Shown here piece after piece: positions 17,359-25,654 of a DNA stretch of 64,000 bases. A program made the translations under genes and the position numbers. Each line of letters opens with the position of its first letter. The first letter of the stretch is position 1. This DNA comes from Rhizobacter koreensis. GTDB taxonomy: Bacteria > Pseudomonadota > Gammaproteobacteria > Burkholderiales > Burkholderiaceae_C. The stretch covers positions 28,697 to 92,696 of the forward strand of contig NZ_JABWMJ010000015.1 in NCBI RefSeq assembly GCF_013366375.1, read 5' to 3'. A model generated the notes under the pieces. The model searched no databases. It was not told the DNA's origin and saw nothing but the letters and a program-made list of their open reading frames with translations.

Positions 17359-18684
17359 ATGATGAAGGTGGCGCAGTTCTCGGACCTGCATTTCAGCGGC
17401 AAGAACCTGGACGAGGCCGGACGCTGCTTCGGCTACGGCGTGGGCCAGGCCATCGAGCGCGGGGTCGATCTGGCGGTGATCACCGGCGACTCGACGGATC
17501 ACGCGCTCGACGTGCACAGTCCGGCCGTGGGGCGGCTGGCCCGCGAAGTGCGGCGCCTGGCCGACCACTGCCCGGTCCTGATGCTTCAGGGCACGTTCTC
17601 GCACGAACCACCGGGCACGCTGGCGATCTTCCCGCTGCTGGGTGGGAGACACCCCGTGCACGTGGCCGAGCGCATCGGGCAAGTCGCGCTGATGGCCGAT
17701 GGGACCTGGGCGCCGGCGCAGGGTTGGCGGTTCGATGCAGTGCCCGCTGGCGCTCGAGCCGTCTTCACCTGCATCCCGACGGTCAACAAGGCCACGGTGG
17801 CGGCGATGGTGGGTGCCGCCGATGCCGCCGAGGCCGTGGGCCGCGAGCTCGCCGCGCTGTTGTCCGGTTACGCGGGCATCAATGGCGCCGCTCGGGCGGC
17901 ACAGGTGCCCACCATCGGCCTGGGTCATGGCACGGTGACCGGCTGCATCACGGAGCACGGCGTGCCGATGGCAGGCTTTGACCACGAGTTCACCACGACC
18001 AGCCTGTTCTCGGCGGGGGCTCAGGCCTTCATGCTTGGGCACATCCACAAGCATCAGAGCTGGGACGATGCGGGGAGAGTGGTGGCCTACGCGGGTTCGA
18101 TCGGCCGCTTTCACCACGGCGAGTTGGACGCCAAGGGCTTCCTGCTGTGGGAGGTGGGTGCAGCGATCGCGCGTTTCGAGCTGATCGAGACGCCGGCGCG
18201 GCGCACGGTCGACTTGGTGTTCGAAGGCTTGCCCGACCTTGAAGAGATCACGCGCGCGGCGACCGATCTGGGCGTGGCAGGCGCCCACGTTCGAGTCCGT
18301 TGGCAGGTGGGCGAGGAGGAGCGTGCCGGCATCGATCGTGAGGCGATCAAGCGCGCCCTCGGCGATGCCGCGGACGTCCAGCTCGAGGGCCGTGTCGTGC
18401 CAGTCGTGCGCAGCCGCGCCGCCGGCATCTCGCGCGCTGCCACGCTGCAGGAAAAGGTGAGGGTCTGGGCCAAGGCGACGGGCTGCACGGACGGGCCGCT
18501 GATCGAACGCCTGAACTCGCTCGTCGACCGAGACCCCGCCGACATCGCTGCGGGCATCCTGCAGGTGGACGAAGCGAGCGCCGACGTCGACGCGTCGCTG
18601 TTCCGATCGACCCCGCAGGCGAAGCCTCTGCCGATCCAGGCGGCGCGAGAGCCAGACCAGCCGGCCGAGCTCGAGCTCTTCTAA
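17359..18684 (+). CDS. SbcD/Mre11-like metallophosphoesterase
   Basis: A protein of about 441 residues. Calcineurin-fold motifs are AQFSDLHFSG, VITGDSTDHAL, GLGHGTVTG and GHIHKHQSW. The usual GNHD/E motif is replaced by GTFSHE, which loses the metal-ligand Asn, so activity may differ. It is followed 78 bp later by the sbcC-like gene, forming a typical nuclease/ATPase pair. Of three clustered starts (17350, 17359, 17362), the ATG at 17359 has AAAGGA at the best spacing. It is probably involved in processing DNA ends or hairpins during element replication or transfer. Confidence 0.85.
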   Translation: MMKVAQFSDLHFSGKNLDEAGRCFGYGVGQAIERGVDLAVITGDSTDHALDVHSPAVGRLAREVRRLADHCPVLMLQGTFSHEPPGTLAIFPLLGGRHPVHVAERIGQVALMADGTWAPAQGWRFDAVPAGARAVFTCIPTVNKATVAAMVGAADAAEAVGRELAALLSGYAGINGAARAAQVPTIGLGHGTVTGCITEHGVPMAGFDHEFTTTSLFSAGAQAFMLGHIHKHQSWDDAGRVVAYAGSIGRFHHGELDAKGFLLWEVGAAIARFELIETPARRTVDLVFEGLPDLEEITRAATDLGVAGAHVRVRWQVGEEERAGIDREAIKRALGDAADVQLEGRVVPVVRSRAAGISRAATLQEKVRVWAKATGCTDGPLIERLNSLVDRDPADIAAGILQVDEASADVDASLFRSTPQAKPLPIQAAREPDQPAELELF

Positions 18685-18761
18685 GCCGGGACTTGATGCG
18701 CGGACATCCGGCGCGAGACTGAACCCAGCAAGTGCGATGGACGCGCTGGAACGGAGAGGCG

Positions 18762-18976
18762 ATGAGCGAGACGAAGGTCAACGTGGGCAAGGCGACGAGT
18801 GGTGGCTACCGGCCGCTGTCCCTGACCCTCAGGGGATTCAAAGGCATCCGCAGCGGGCTGGGCCGTGACGCGATTACGCTGGACCTGGAGGCGCTGGTCG
18901 GCGATGCCCAGCTGGTCGCGATCGCAGGCAGCAATGGCCGCGGCAAGACCACGATCATGGACAACCTCCATCCCTT
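18762..18976 (+). pseudogene. SbcC/Rad50-like ATPase, 5' fragment interrupted by transposon
   Basis: Codons 1-71 of an SMC-like ATPase: SLTLRGFKGIRSGLGRD, the signature lobe, and Walker A GSNGRGKTT at residues 56-64. The frame breaks after NLHP where the Tn554-like element begins. The 3' remainder lies at 30950-33233. Joining 18762-18976 to 30950-33233 gives an unbroken 833-codon frame, so precise excision would restore the gene. A GGAGAGG ribosome site precedes the start, and it follows sbcD. As it stands, only a short truncated peptide would be made. Confidence 0.92.
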
Positions 18977-19025
18977 ATGTTGAGTTCGCGGTGTCAACAG
19001 TGGCCCGAACCGACCGAGGCGCTGC

Positions 19026-19433
19026 TCACTGCTTCTGCAAGGTATCGATCAACGGACACGACACCTTGCCGCGGCTCATGCAGCAATCGCGGACGAGGCC
19101 GGCCAGGGCCGATTCGATTCGGCGCAGGTCCTTCAGCTTCCTGCGCACGTCCGCGAGCTTGACTTCTGCGAGTTCTCGCGCCTCGTCGCAGTGAGTGCCG
19201 TCATCGAGCTGCAACAACCCCGCGATCTCGTCGAGGCTGAACCCCAGGCGCTGCGCGGCCTTCACGAACCGCACGCGCGCCACGTCATCCGCGCCATAGC
19301 GCCGGATGCCGCCGTAGGGCTTGTCCGGCTCGGCCAGCAGAGCCCGGCGCTGGTAGAAGCGCACCGTCTCCACGTTGACCCCGGCCGCCTTGGCGACGGC
19401 TCCGATCGTCAGGCCGTTCTGCTCGCGTTCCAT
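19026..19433 (-). CDS. merR: Mercury-responsive regulator MerR
   Basis: This 135-residue MerR has an N-terminal winged helix (TIGAVAKAAGVNVETVRFYQRRALL) and a dimerisation helix. The three Hg(II)-binding cysteines are present: one in THCDEA and two in VRDCCMSRGKVSC. It represses the mer promoter and, when bound to Hg(II), untwists it for transcription. It is divergent from merT with the operator between. The start ATG at 19433 is chosen by family length; the open frame upstream to 19604 would run through the promoter. Confidence 0.95.
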   Translation of the reverse strand: MEREQNGLTIGAVAKAAGVNVETVRFYQRRALLAEPDKPYGGIRRYGADDVARVRFVKAAQRLGFSLDEIAGLLQLDDGTHCDEARELAEVKLADVRRKLKDLRRIESALAGLVRDCCMSRGKVSCPLIDTLQKQ

Positions 19434-19438
19434 GCCGC

Positions 19439-19469
19439 TTGACTCCGTACATGAGTACGGAAATAAGCT
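19439..19469 (+). promoter_or_regulatory. mer promoter/operator
   Basis: The -35 TTGACT is at 19439-19444 and the -10 TAAGCT at 19464-19469, with the overlong 19-bp spacer that MerR acts on. The dyad CCGTACATGAGTACGG (19445-19460) fills the spacer and is the MerR binding site. Confidence 0.92.
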
Positions 19470-19504
19470 TACGCCATCGCGTCCAGACTCGCCAAGGAAT
19501 ACGC

Positions 19505-19855
19505 ATGACGGAAACACCGACCGGGCGCGGAGCCCTCTTCGCGGGAGGACTGGCCGCCATCCTCGCATCGACCTGCTGCCTCGGGCCCCTGGTGCTGGTG
19601 GCACTGGGCTTCAGCGGCGCCTGGATCGGCAACCTCACCGCGCTGGAGCCCTATCGCCCGATCTTCATCGGTGCCGCACTCCTCGCCATGTTTTTCGCGT
19701 GGCGACGAATCTATCGGCCGGCACAGGCCTGCGGGCCGGGCGAGGTCTGCGCGATTGCGCAGGTGCGGTCCACCTACAAGGCCGTCTTCTGGATCGTCGG
19801 CGCGCTGGTGCTGATCGCGCTCGCCTTCCCGTATGTCCTTCCTTTGTTCTACTGA
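19505..19855 (+). CDS. merT: Mercuric ion transport protein MerT
   Basis: A 116-residue inner-membrane protein with three hydrophobic segments. It has the paired cysteines STCCLGPL in the first helix and a second Cys pair in ACGPGEVCAI. It moves Hg(II) across the inner membrane to MerA. The start at 19505 follows the mer promoter; earlier in-frame ATGs lie within the operator. merP follows 13 bp later. Confidence 0.95.
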   Translation: MTETPTGRGALFAGGLAAILASTCCLGPLVLVALGFSGAWIGNLTALEPYRPIFIGAALLAMFFAWRRIYRPAQACGPGEVCAIAQVRSTYKAVFWIVGALVLIALAFPYVLPLFY

Positions 19856-19868
19856 CCCGGAGTTCGCC

Positions 19869-20138
19869 ATGAAGAAGCTGTTGCTGATCGCCGTGTTCGC
19901 CGCCGCCGCGGTGCAAGCGGCGCCCCAGACCGTCACGCTCGACGTGCCCGGCATGACCTGCGCGGCCTGTCCGATCACGGTGAAGAAGGCGATCTCGAAG
20001 GTCGACGGCGTGAGCAAGGTCGACGTGAGCTACGACAAGCGCCAGGCCGTGGTGACCTTCGACGATGCCAAGGCCAGCGTGCAGAAGCTGACCCAGGCCA
20101 CCGAGAACGCCGGCTACCCGTCCACCGTCAAGCGCTGA
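19869..20138 (+). CDS. merP: Periplasmic mercury-binding protein MerP
   Basis: This 91-residue protein has an N-terminal signal peptide (MKKLLLIAVFAAAAVQA) and one HMA domain with the Hg-binding GMTCAACP. It captures Hg(II) in the periplasm and hands it to MerT. An upstream start at 19833 would spoil the signal peptide. Second gene of the mer operon. Confidence 0.95.
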   Translation: MKKLLLIAVFAAAAVQAAPQTVTLDVPGMTCAACPITVKKAISKVDGVSKVDVSYDKRQAVVTFDDAKASVQKLTQATENAGYPSTVKR

Positions 20139-20164
20139 ACCGCAGCGGCGGTAAGGAGGCCACG

Positions 20165-20572
20165 ATGAACGTCATGACGCGCATTGCCGACAAGGCCGGC
20201 GCGCTGGGCAGCATCGTCTCGGCGATGGGCTGCGGCGCCTGCTTCCCGGCCCTTGCCAGCCTCGGTGCTGCCCTCGGGCTCGGCTTCCTGAGCCAGTTCG
20301 AGGCCTTGTTCGTCACCGTGCTGCTGCCGCTGTTCGCGGGGCTCGCGCTGCTGGCCAATGCGCTGGGCTGGTTCAGTCACCGCCAGTGGCAGCGCAGCGT
20401 GCTCGGCATGATCGGACCGGCCATCGTGCTGGTCGCCAGCTTCACCGTAGCCGAGAAACTCCTCTACGTGGGCCTCGCGACGATGGTCGCCGTGTCGGTG
20501 TGGGACTTCGTCTCCCCTGCAAACCGGCGCTGCGGGCCCGAAGGCTGCGAGGTCGCGGCCAGGCACTCCTGA
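20165..20572 (+). CDS. merC: Inner-membrane mercury transporter MerC
   Basis: This 135-residue protein has four predicted membrane segments. The metal-binding pair is in MGCGACFPALASLGAALGLGFL, and the C-terminal cytosolic RRCGPEGC is typical of MerC. It provides an extra Hg(II) uptake route. It lies between merP and merA, as in Tn21-type operons; no merF, merD or merE follows. Confidence 0.93.
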   Translation: MNVMTRIADKAGALGSIVSAMGCGACFPALASLGAALGLGFLSQFEALFVTVLLPLFAGLALLANALGWFSHRQWQRSVLGMIGPAIVLVASFTVAEKLLYVGLATMVAVSVWDFVSPANRRCGPEGCEVAARHS

Positions 20573-20605
20573 AGGCGCCGCGCCAGCACCTGTGAAAGCA
20601 ACCCC

Positions 20606-22291
20606 ATGACCGAACTCGTGATCAGCGGCATGACCTGCGACTCGTGCGCCACGCATGTTCGCCAAGCCCTGGAGAAAGTCCCCGGCGTGCACGCCGCGCA
20701 GGTGTCCTACCCCAAGGGCACGGCCAAGCTCACGCTGGCCCCCGACACGCCCATGACGGCGCTCGTGGAGGCGGTGACCGCGCTGGGCTATCGAGCCCGT
20801 GTCGCAAATGGGAATGCCGATCGGCCGCGCGACAGCCTGCTCGGCAAGGCGCGCAGCTGGCTCGGCGGTGGCCAGAAGGCACCCGGCGGCGACGAGGCGT
20901 TGCATGTCGCCGTCATCGGCAGCGGCGGCGCCGCGATGGCCGCGGCGCTGAAAGCGGCCGAACGCGGCGCGCGCGTGACGCTCATCGAGCGCGGCACGAT
21001 CGGCGGCACCTGCGTCAACGTGGGCTGCGTGCCGTCGAAGATCATGATCCGCGCCGCGCACGTGGCGCACCTGCGGCGCGAGAGTCCCTTCGACGGTGGG
21101 ATCGCCGCGAGCACGCCGGTCATCAACGGTGCCCGTCTGCTCGCGCAGCAACGCTCCCGCGTTGACGAACTGCGACATGCGAAGTACGAGGGCATCCTCG
21201 AAAGCACCCCGGCGGTCACCGTGCTGCGCGGTGAGGCATGCTTCAAGGACAGTTGGCATCTCGTGGTCCGGCTCCACGAAGGCGGTGAGCGCGAACTGGC
21301 GTTCGACCGTTGCCTGATTGCTACTGGTGCACATCCGTCGATCCCGCCGATCCCCGGGCTCAAGGACACGTCGTACTGGACCTCCACCGAAGCGTTGGCC
21401 AGCGCCGTCATCCCGCCACGTCTGGCGGTGATCGGCTCGTCGGCGGTGGCACTGGAGCTCGCACAGGCCTTCGCGCGGCTGGGCAGCAAGGTGACCGTGC
21501 TCGCACGCCACACGCTGTTCTTCCGCGACGATCCCGGGATCGGTGAGGCCGTGACAGCGACCTTCCGCGCCGAAGGCATCACGGTGCTCGAACACACGCA
21601 AGCCAACCGGGTGGACCACACCGACGGCGAGTTCGTGCTCGCGACCGATCGCGGTGAACTGCGGGCCGACCAGTTGCTCGTCGCCACGGGCCGCGCACCC
21701 AATACGCAGGGCCTCGGGCTCGACGCGGCCGGTGTGACCGTTGACGCGCAGGGCGCCATAGTCATCGACGCAGCGATGCGCTCCAGCGCGTCGCACATCT
21801 ACGCCGCCGGCGACTGCACCGACCAGCCGCAGTTCGTCTACGTGGCCGCGGCCGCCGGCACGCGCGCGGCGATCAACATGACCGGAGGAGAGGCTGCACT
21901 CGACCTGAGCGCGATGCCGGCCGTGGTCTTCACCGACCCGCAGGTGGCCACTGTCGGGTTGACCGAAACCGAGGCGCGGGCCAAGGGCCTCGAAGTCGAC
22001 ACGCGCACGCTGACCCTGGACAACGTGCCGCGCGCGCTGGCCAACTTCGACACCCGAGGCTTCATCAAGCTGGTAGCCGAGGCGGGCAGCGGGCGGCTGC
22101 TGGGCGTGCGGGCCGTCACGCCCGATGCGGGTGAGCTGATCCAGAGCGCTGCGCTCGCGCTGCGAGCACGCATGACGGTGCACGACCTGGCCGATCAGCT
22201 GTTCCCATACCTGACCATGGTGGAAGGGCTCAAGCTGTGCGCGCAGACCTTCACCAAGGACGTCAAGCTGCTCTCGTGCTGTGCCGGCTGA
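20606..22291 (+). CDS. merA: Mercuric reductase MerA
   Basis: This 561-residue flavoprotein reduces Hg(II) to volatile Hg(0) with NADPH. It has an N-terminal HMA domain with GMTCDSCA, the FAD motif IGSGGAAMAAALKA, the redox-active GTCVNVGCVPSK, the NADPH-binding IGSSAVALELAQAF, and the C-terminal Hg-binding LLSCCAG. All key cysteines are present. It is the last gene of the mer operon. Organomercurial lyase (merB) is absent, so narrow-spectrum resistance is expected. Confidence 0.96.
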   Translation: MTELVISGMTCDSCATHVRQALEKVPGVHAAQVSYPKGTAKLTLAPDTPMTALVEAVTALGYRARVANGNADRPRDSLLGKARSWLGGGQKAPGGDEALHVAVIGSGGAAMAAALKAAERGARVTLIERGTIGGTCVNVGCVPSKIMIRAAHVAHLRRESPFDGGIAASTPVINGARLLAQQRSRVDELRHAKYEGILESTPAVTVLRGEACFKDSWHLVVRLHEGGERELAFDRCLIATGAHPSIPPIPGLKDTSYWTSTEALASAVIPPRLAVIGSSAVALELAQAFARLGSKVTVLARHTLFFRDDPGIGEAVTATFRAEGITVLEHTQANRVDHTDGEFVLATDRGELRADQLLVATGRAPNTQGLGLDAAGVTVDAQGAIVIDAAMRSSASHIYAAGDCTDQPQFVYVAAAAGTRAAINMTGGEAALDLSAMPAVVFTDPQVATVGLTETEARAKGLEVDTRTLTLDNVPRALANFDTRGFIKLVAEAGSGRLLGVRAVTPDAGELIQSAALALRARMTVHDLADQLFPYLTMVEGLKLCAQTFTKDVKLLSCCAG

Positions 22292-22376
22292 CATGCGTGC
22301 CTTGAGTGCGGACGACTGGCCTTGACGCAGAGAATGTTCATGAGAGCCTGAGGCATCTGCTTCTTCGGGGCTCTCC

Positions 22377-24857
22377 ATGCAACCTCTCGCACTCACCCTC
22401 AAGGGATTCCGCGGTATTCGTGACGGCCTGGGCCGCGACGAGATCACGCTGGACCTCGAGCGCCTGACCCAGGACGCGCAACTGATCGCCATCGTCGGGG
22501 CGAACGGCAGCGGCAAGTCGACGATCATGGACTGCCTCGTGCCCTACATCGGACTGCCGAGCCGCGCCGCGCTGGCCGGTGCGGGCGGCTTCTCCTACTA
22601 CGACCACGTGTACCTGCCCGAAAGCGTGAAGGACCTGACCTGGGCGCACGAGGGCCGCTGCTACCGCTCGCAGATCGTCATCCGCCTCTGTGGCCGCCGC
22701 CGCACCGAGGCCTTCCTGCACACGCTCGACGATGCCGGGCACTGGCGGCCGGTGCAGCTCGACGACGGCATGGTGTCCGACGGCCGGGTCGAGACCTATA
22801 CCCGCTGCGTCGAGGCCATCTGCGGCAGCGCCGAGACGTTCTTCACCTCCGTGTTCGCGGCGCAGGGCAAGCGCCAGCTCAGTACCTATCGCAACGCCGA
22901 GATCAAGTCGCTGCTGGCGGACCTGCTAGGGCAGGAAGAGATCCAGGCTCTGGGCCAGAAGGCCGCGGAGACGGTGCGCCTGTTGAAGGCGGGGTTGGCG
23001 ACCATCCGGCAGGAACTGGTCGGGCTCGACGCGGAGGGGGTGCGCCTGGAGGCGACACGCCGGCAGCTCGACGGAGCGGGCGAACGCATGGCGGCGGCCG
23101 AGCGTGCCAAGGCGGCGGCACACGCCGCATTGGAGGCAGCGCAGGCGCGGCATGCGCGCGTGGCGGTCGAGCGCGAGCAGTCGCGGGCCACCGAAGCTCG
23201 CCGCGCACAGCTCGCGGCCGAACGCCAGTCCACTCTCGACACCACCGCGCAGGCTCGCCGTGCGCTCCAGTCCAGGGATCAGGTCGAGCGGCAACGGCTC
23301 GAGCAACTTGACCAGCGGGTCGCCGGACGGCTTCAGCAGGAACGCTCGCGGCGTCAAGCCCTGACCCTGTCCCGGCGACGTTGCCAGGCAGTGCTTGCCG
23401 ACGCGGCCGAGGTACAGCGTGCGGACCGGCGCCTGCCGCTCGCGCAGCGTGTGCAGGCGCTGCGCAGCGCGCTCACCGAAGCCTGTCGCCAGCAGACACA
23501 CGCGCTGACGCGCTGCCAAGGGGCGATGCGGCTTGCCGAACACCGCGTGGCAGGCATCGAGCAAGAGGCGGGGCGGGCCGCGCTGAAAGCCGAGGAACTC
23601 GCGCGCCGGTTCGGGCTGACCGGCGAGGTGCCCTGCGTCGGCACGGACCTGCAGGGCCGTTGCAAGCTGCTGGGTGACGCGCGCGAGGCGCAATCGCTGA
23701 TCCCGAACGCCCATGCCCAGTTGGCCCGGCTGGCCGTCGAGAAGGCCGCGGCGCAGCAGGAACTGCTCGCCGCGCGCCAGCGCTGCGAAGCGCTGGCCGG
23801 CGCACCGCAGAACCTGGCACGGGCCGAGCACCGCGAAGCCGTCGCGCGCGAGCGGGTGAGTCGCCTGGCCGTGATGTGCTCGAAGGCGCCGGCGTGCGCA
23901 CAGGCACAGATGACATTGGTCGAGATCGACCAGGAGTTGCAGGCGCTGGGCCCTGCGCTGGCCGCCGATGCGGCCGCCGAAACCGCCGACGAGCGCGCCG
24001 AGCGCCAGCAAATCGCCGCGGCACGCCAGGCGATCGAGGAGCAACAGGAACAACTGGCGCGGCAGGCCACGGCGGCGCTGGCGCGCCTGGATCACGCGCT
24101 CGCGTCGCTGCCGCCCGCCTTCGACGAGCGACAGGTGACGCAGGCCTCTCAAGCGTTGGGTGCCGCTCGGGAAGCCTTCGGCGCCGCCGAGCAATCGATG
24201 CTGACGGCGGTGCGCGAAGCGCAGACGATCGAGGAGGTGTCCAAACAAGTGGCCGCGCTGGCCGAGCGCCGCGAGCGCGTTCACGCGCGCAGCGCTCGCG
24301 TCGAGGACGAACTGGGCAACTGGAGCCTCTTCGCGCGCTGCATGAGCAACGACGGCCTGATCGCGCTGGCGATCGACGATGCGGGGCCCGCGCTCTCGGC
24401 GTTGGCGAACGACCTGCTGCTGGCCTGCTACGGACCGCGCTTCACGGTGTCGATCCACACCTTGCTGGAGACCGCCAAGGGCGAACAGAAGGAGGGCTTC
24501 GACATCCTCGTGCACGACGGCGACACCGGCGAAAGCAAGAGCGTCGGCCTGATGAGCGGGGGCGAGCGAACGTTCGTGGAGTCATGCCTGACCCGCGCGA
24601 TCGCGTTGTACCTGGCGCGAAACACCGGCCGCCGCTACACCACGCTGTTCACCGACGAGGCGGACGGCCCGCTGGACTCCCAGCGCAAGCGCATGTTCAT
24701 GGCGATGAAGCGGGAAGTGCTGCGCCTGGGCGGCTACGAGCGCGAGTTCTTCGTCTCGCAGACGCCGGAGCTGACGGCGATGGCCGATGCCGTGATCGAC
24801 CTCGACGCGCTGAAGGCGGACGGATGCGCAGCGCGAAGGTCCGTGTTCGCGGCGTAG
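22377..24857 (+). CDS. SbcC/Rad50-like ATPase carried by the transposon
   Basis: A complete 826-residue SMC-like ATPase. Walker A GANGSGKST lies near residues 41-49, then long coiled coils with a possible hook C-x8-C in VPCVGTDLQGRCK, and the C-terminal signature LMSGGERTFVESC with Walker B-type LFTDEADGPLD. It is clearly homologous over its length to the disrupted host copy (18762/30950), for example FSYYDHVYLPES against FSYYDHVFLPES, but well diverged, so it is not a recent duplication. Around the equivalent of the insertion point it reads DCLVPYIGLPSR instead of DNLHPFLVMPSR. It sits between merA and the recombinases and may substitute for the broken gene. Confidence 0.9.
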   Translation: MQPLALTLKGFRGIRDGLGRDEITLDLERLTQDAQLIAIVGANGSGKSTIMDCLVPYIGLPSRAALAGAGGFSYYDHVYLPESVKDLTWAHEGRCYRSQIVIRLCGRRRTEAFLHTLDDAGHWRPVQLDDGMVSDGRVETYTRCVEAICGSAETFFTSVFAAQGKRQLSTYRNAEIKSLLADLLGQEEIQALGQKAAETVRLLKAGLATIRQELVGLDAEGVRLEATRRQLDGAGERMAAAERAKAAAHAALEAAQARHARVAVEREQSRATEARRAQLAAERQSTLDTTAQARRALQSRDQVERQRLEQLDQRVAGRLQQERSRRQALTLSRRRCQAVLADAAEVQRADRRLPLAQRVQALRSALTEACRQQTHALTRCQGAMRLAEHRVAGIEQEAGRAALKAEELARRFGLTGEVPCVGTDLQGRCKLLGDAREAQSLIPNAHAQLARLAVEKAAAQQELLAARQRCEALAGAPQNLARAEHREAVARERVSRLAVMCSKAPACAQAQMTLVEIDQELQALGPALAADAAAETADERAERQQIAAARQAIEEQQEQLARQATAALARLDHALASLPPAFDERQVTQASQALGAAREAFGAAEQSMLTAVREAQTIEEVSKQVAALAERRERVHARSARVEDELGNWSLFARCMSNDGLIALAIDDAGPALSALANDLLLACYGPRFTVSIHTLLETAKGEQKEGFDILVHDGDTGESKSVGLMSGGERTFVESCLTRAIALYLARNTGRRYTTLFTDEADGPLDSQRKRMFMAMKREVLRLGGYEREFFVSQTPELTAMADAVIDLDALKADGCAARRSVFAA

Positions 24858-24892
24858 CGACCGCGGGCCCAAGCCGGCAGCGCCGGCACCGA

Positions 24893-25123
24893 TCATTGCG
24901 GCTCGGCTCGCGGCGTGCGCGGATCGGCCGAGCCATGGTGACGGATTCCCCTCAGGTATGCCTCATCGAGCAAGGGCTCGCAAGCAGGCTCGCTCTTCGC
25001 GAGCCGCTCCAGGGCGCGGAGGAGGTGATCTGCAACGCTGCGCTGCTCACTCGCGACGGCCAGGCTGTAGAGCCGCAACAGCCCTCGCGCGAGGCGAAGG
25101 CAGGATCCGAGGTCGCTGTTCAT
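24893..25123 (-). CDS. Small hypothetical protein in transposon
   Basis: A 76-residue protein, mostly helical (LRLARGLLRLYSLAVASEQRSVADHLLRALERLAK). A strong TTGGAGGT ribosome site lies 6 bases before the ATG at 25123, which supports real expression. No known domain. It lies between the sbcC-like cargo gene and the recombinase operon. Its function is unknown. Confidence 0.6.
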   Translation of the reverse strand: MNSDLGSCLRLARGLLRLYSLAVASEQRSVADHLLRALERLAKSEPACEPLLDEAYLRGIRHHGSADPRTPRAEPQ

Positions 25124-25201
25124 CGCAGACCTCCAAGCGGGGCATCACTACCCCGAGTGCTGGCAGCGTAGAGCTTGCCCCTGTGTCAAAGTCAACCCCC
25201 G

Positions 25202-25228
25202 GCCGCAGTCCCTCCCTCGGACTGCGGC
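25202..25228. terminator. Stem-loop after the recombinase operon
   Basis: Perfect 10-bp stem GCCGCAGTCC/GGACTGCGGC with a 7-base loop, 7 bases beyond the end of the minus-strand DUF6262 gene. No T-run follows on either strand, so it may be a weak or Rho-assisted terminator or an mRNA-stabilising hairpin. Confidence 0.55.
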
Positions 25229-25234
25229 GGAGGT

Positions 25235-25654
25235 TCAGCGCTGCAGCGAAACCACCTGGGGCTTGTGGGCGCGGCGCACTTCGGCCAACTCCCGGTCGCG
25301 CCGCACGAGTTGCAGCCGCGTCTCCTGCCAGGCTGCGAAGTAGTGGTCGACCAGTGCCGCGAGCTTGGTGAGCTGCTCGCGCAAGGCGGCATTGTCGCGG
25401 CGCAGTCGCGCCGCGCGCCCGGCGTCATCGGGGCGCCGAAGGTGCTTCTGCTGAGCCGCGCGCAACGCCTGCACGACATCGGGGTGGTAGCGGTACAGCG
25501 CGTTGCGCGAGATGCCGGCCAGATCGCACAGCGCGGCGGCGGTCAGTGCCGGCGGTGAGGCGCTGCCGCCACGCTGTCGAACCATCGTCGTCAGCGCCTC
25601 GCGCAGACGCTGGGCCGAGGCGGTCCTGGTTGTGCCGCGCGCCTGCTTCGTCAT
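25235..25654 (-). CDS. DUF6262 family protein, TnpC-like
   Basis: This 139-residue basic protein has an N-terminal TetR-like HTH (LTAAALCDLAGISRNALYRYHPDV) and a C-terminal coiled coil (RLRRDNAALREQLTKLAALVDHY). It overlaps the preceding recombinase gene as ATGA. Small proteins of this type accompany Tn554-like recombinases, where TnpC affects orientation and efficiency. Last gene of the recombinase operon. Confidence 0.75.
   Translation of the reverse strand: MTKQARGTTRTASAQRLREALTTMVRQRGGSASPPALTAAALCDLAGISRNALYRYHPDVVQALRAAQQKHLRRPDDAGRAARLRRDNAALREQLTKLAALVDHYFAAWQETRLQLVRRDRELAEVRRAHKPQVVSLQR

Noticed and set aside
22377..24857. Internal sbcC-like gene as a tandem duplication of the disrupted gene.
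   Set aside because: The two proteins differ throughout, including around Walker A and in the coiled coils, so the copy was acquired separately.
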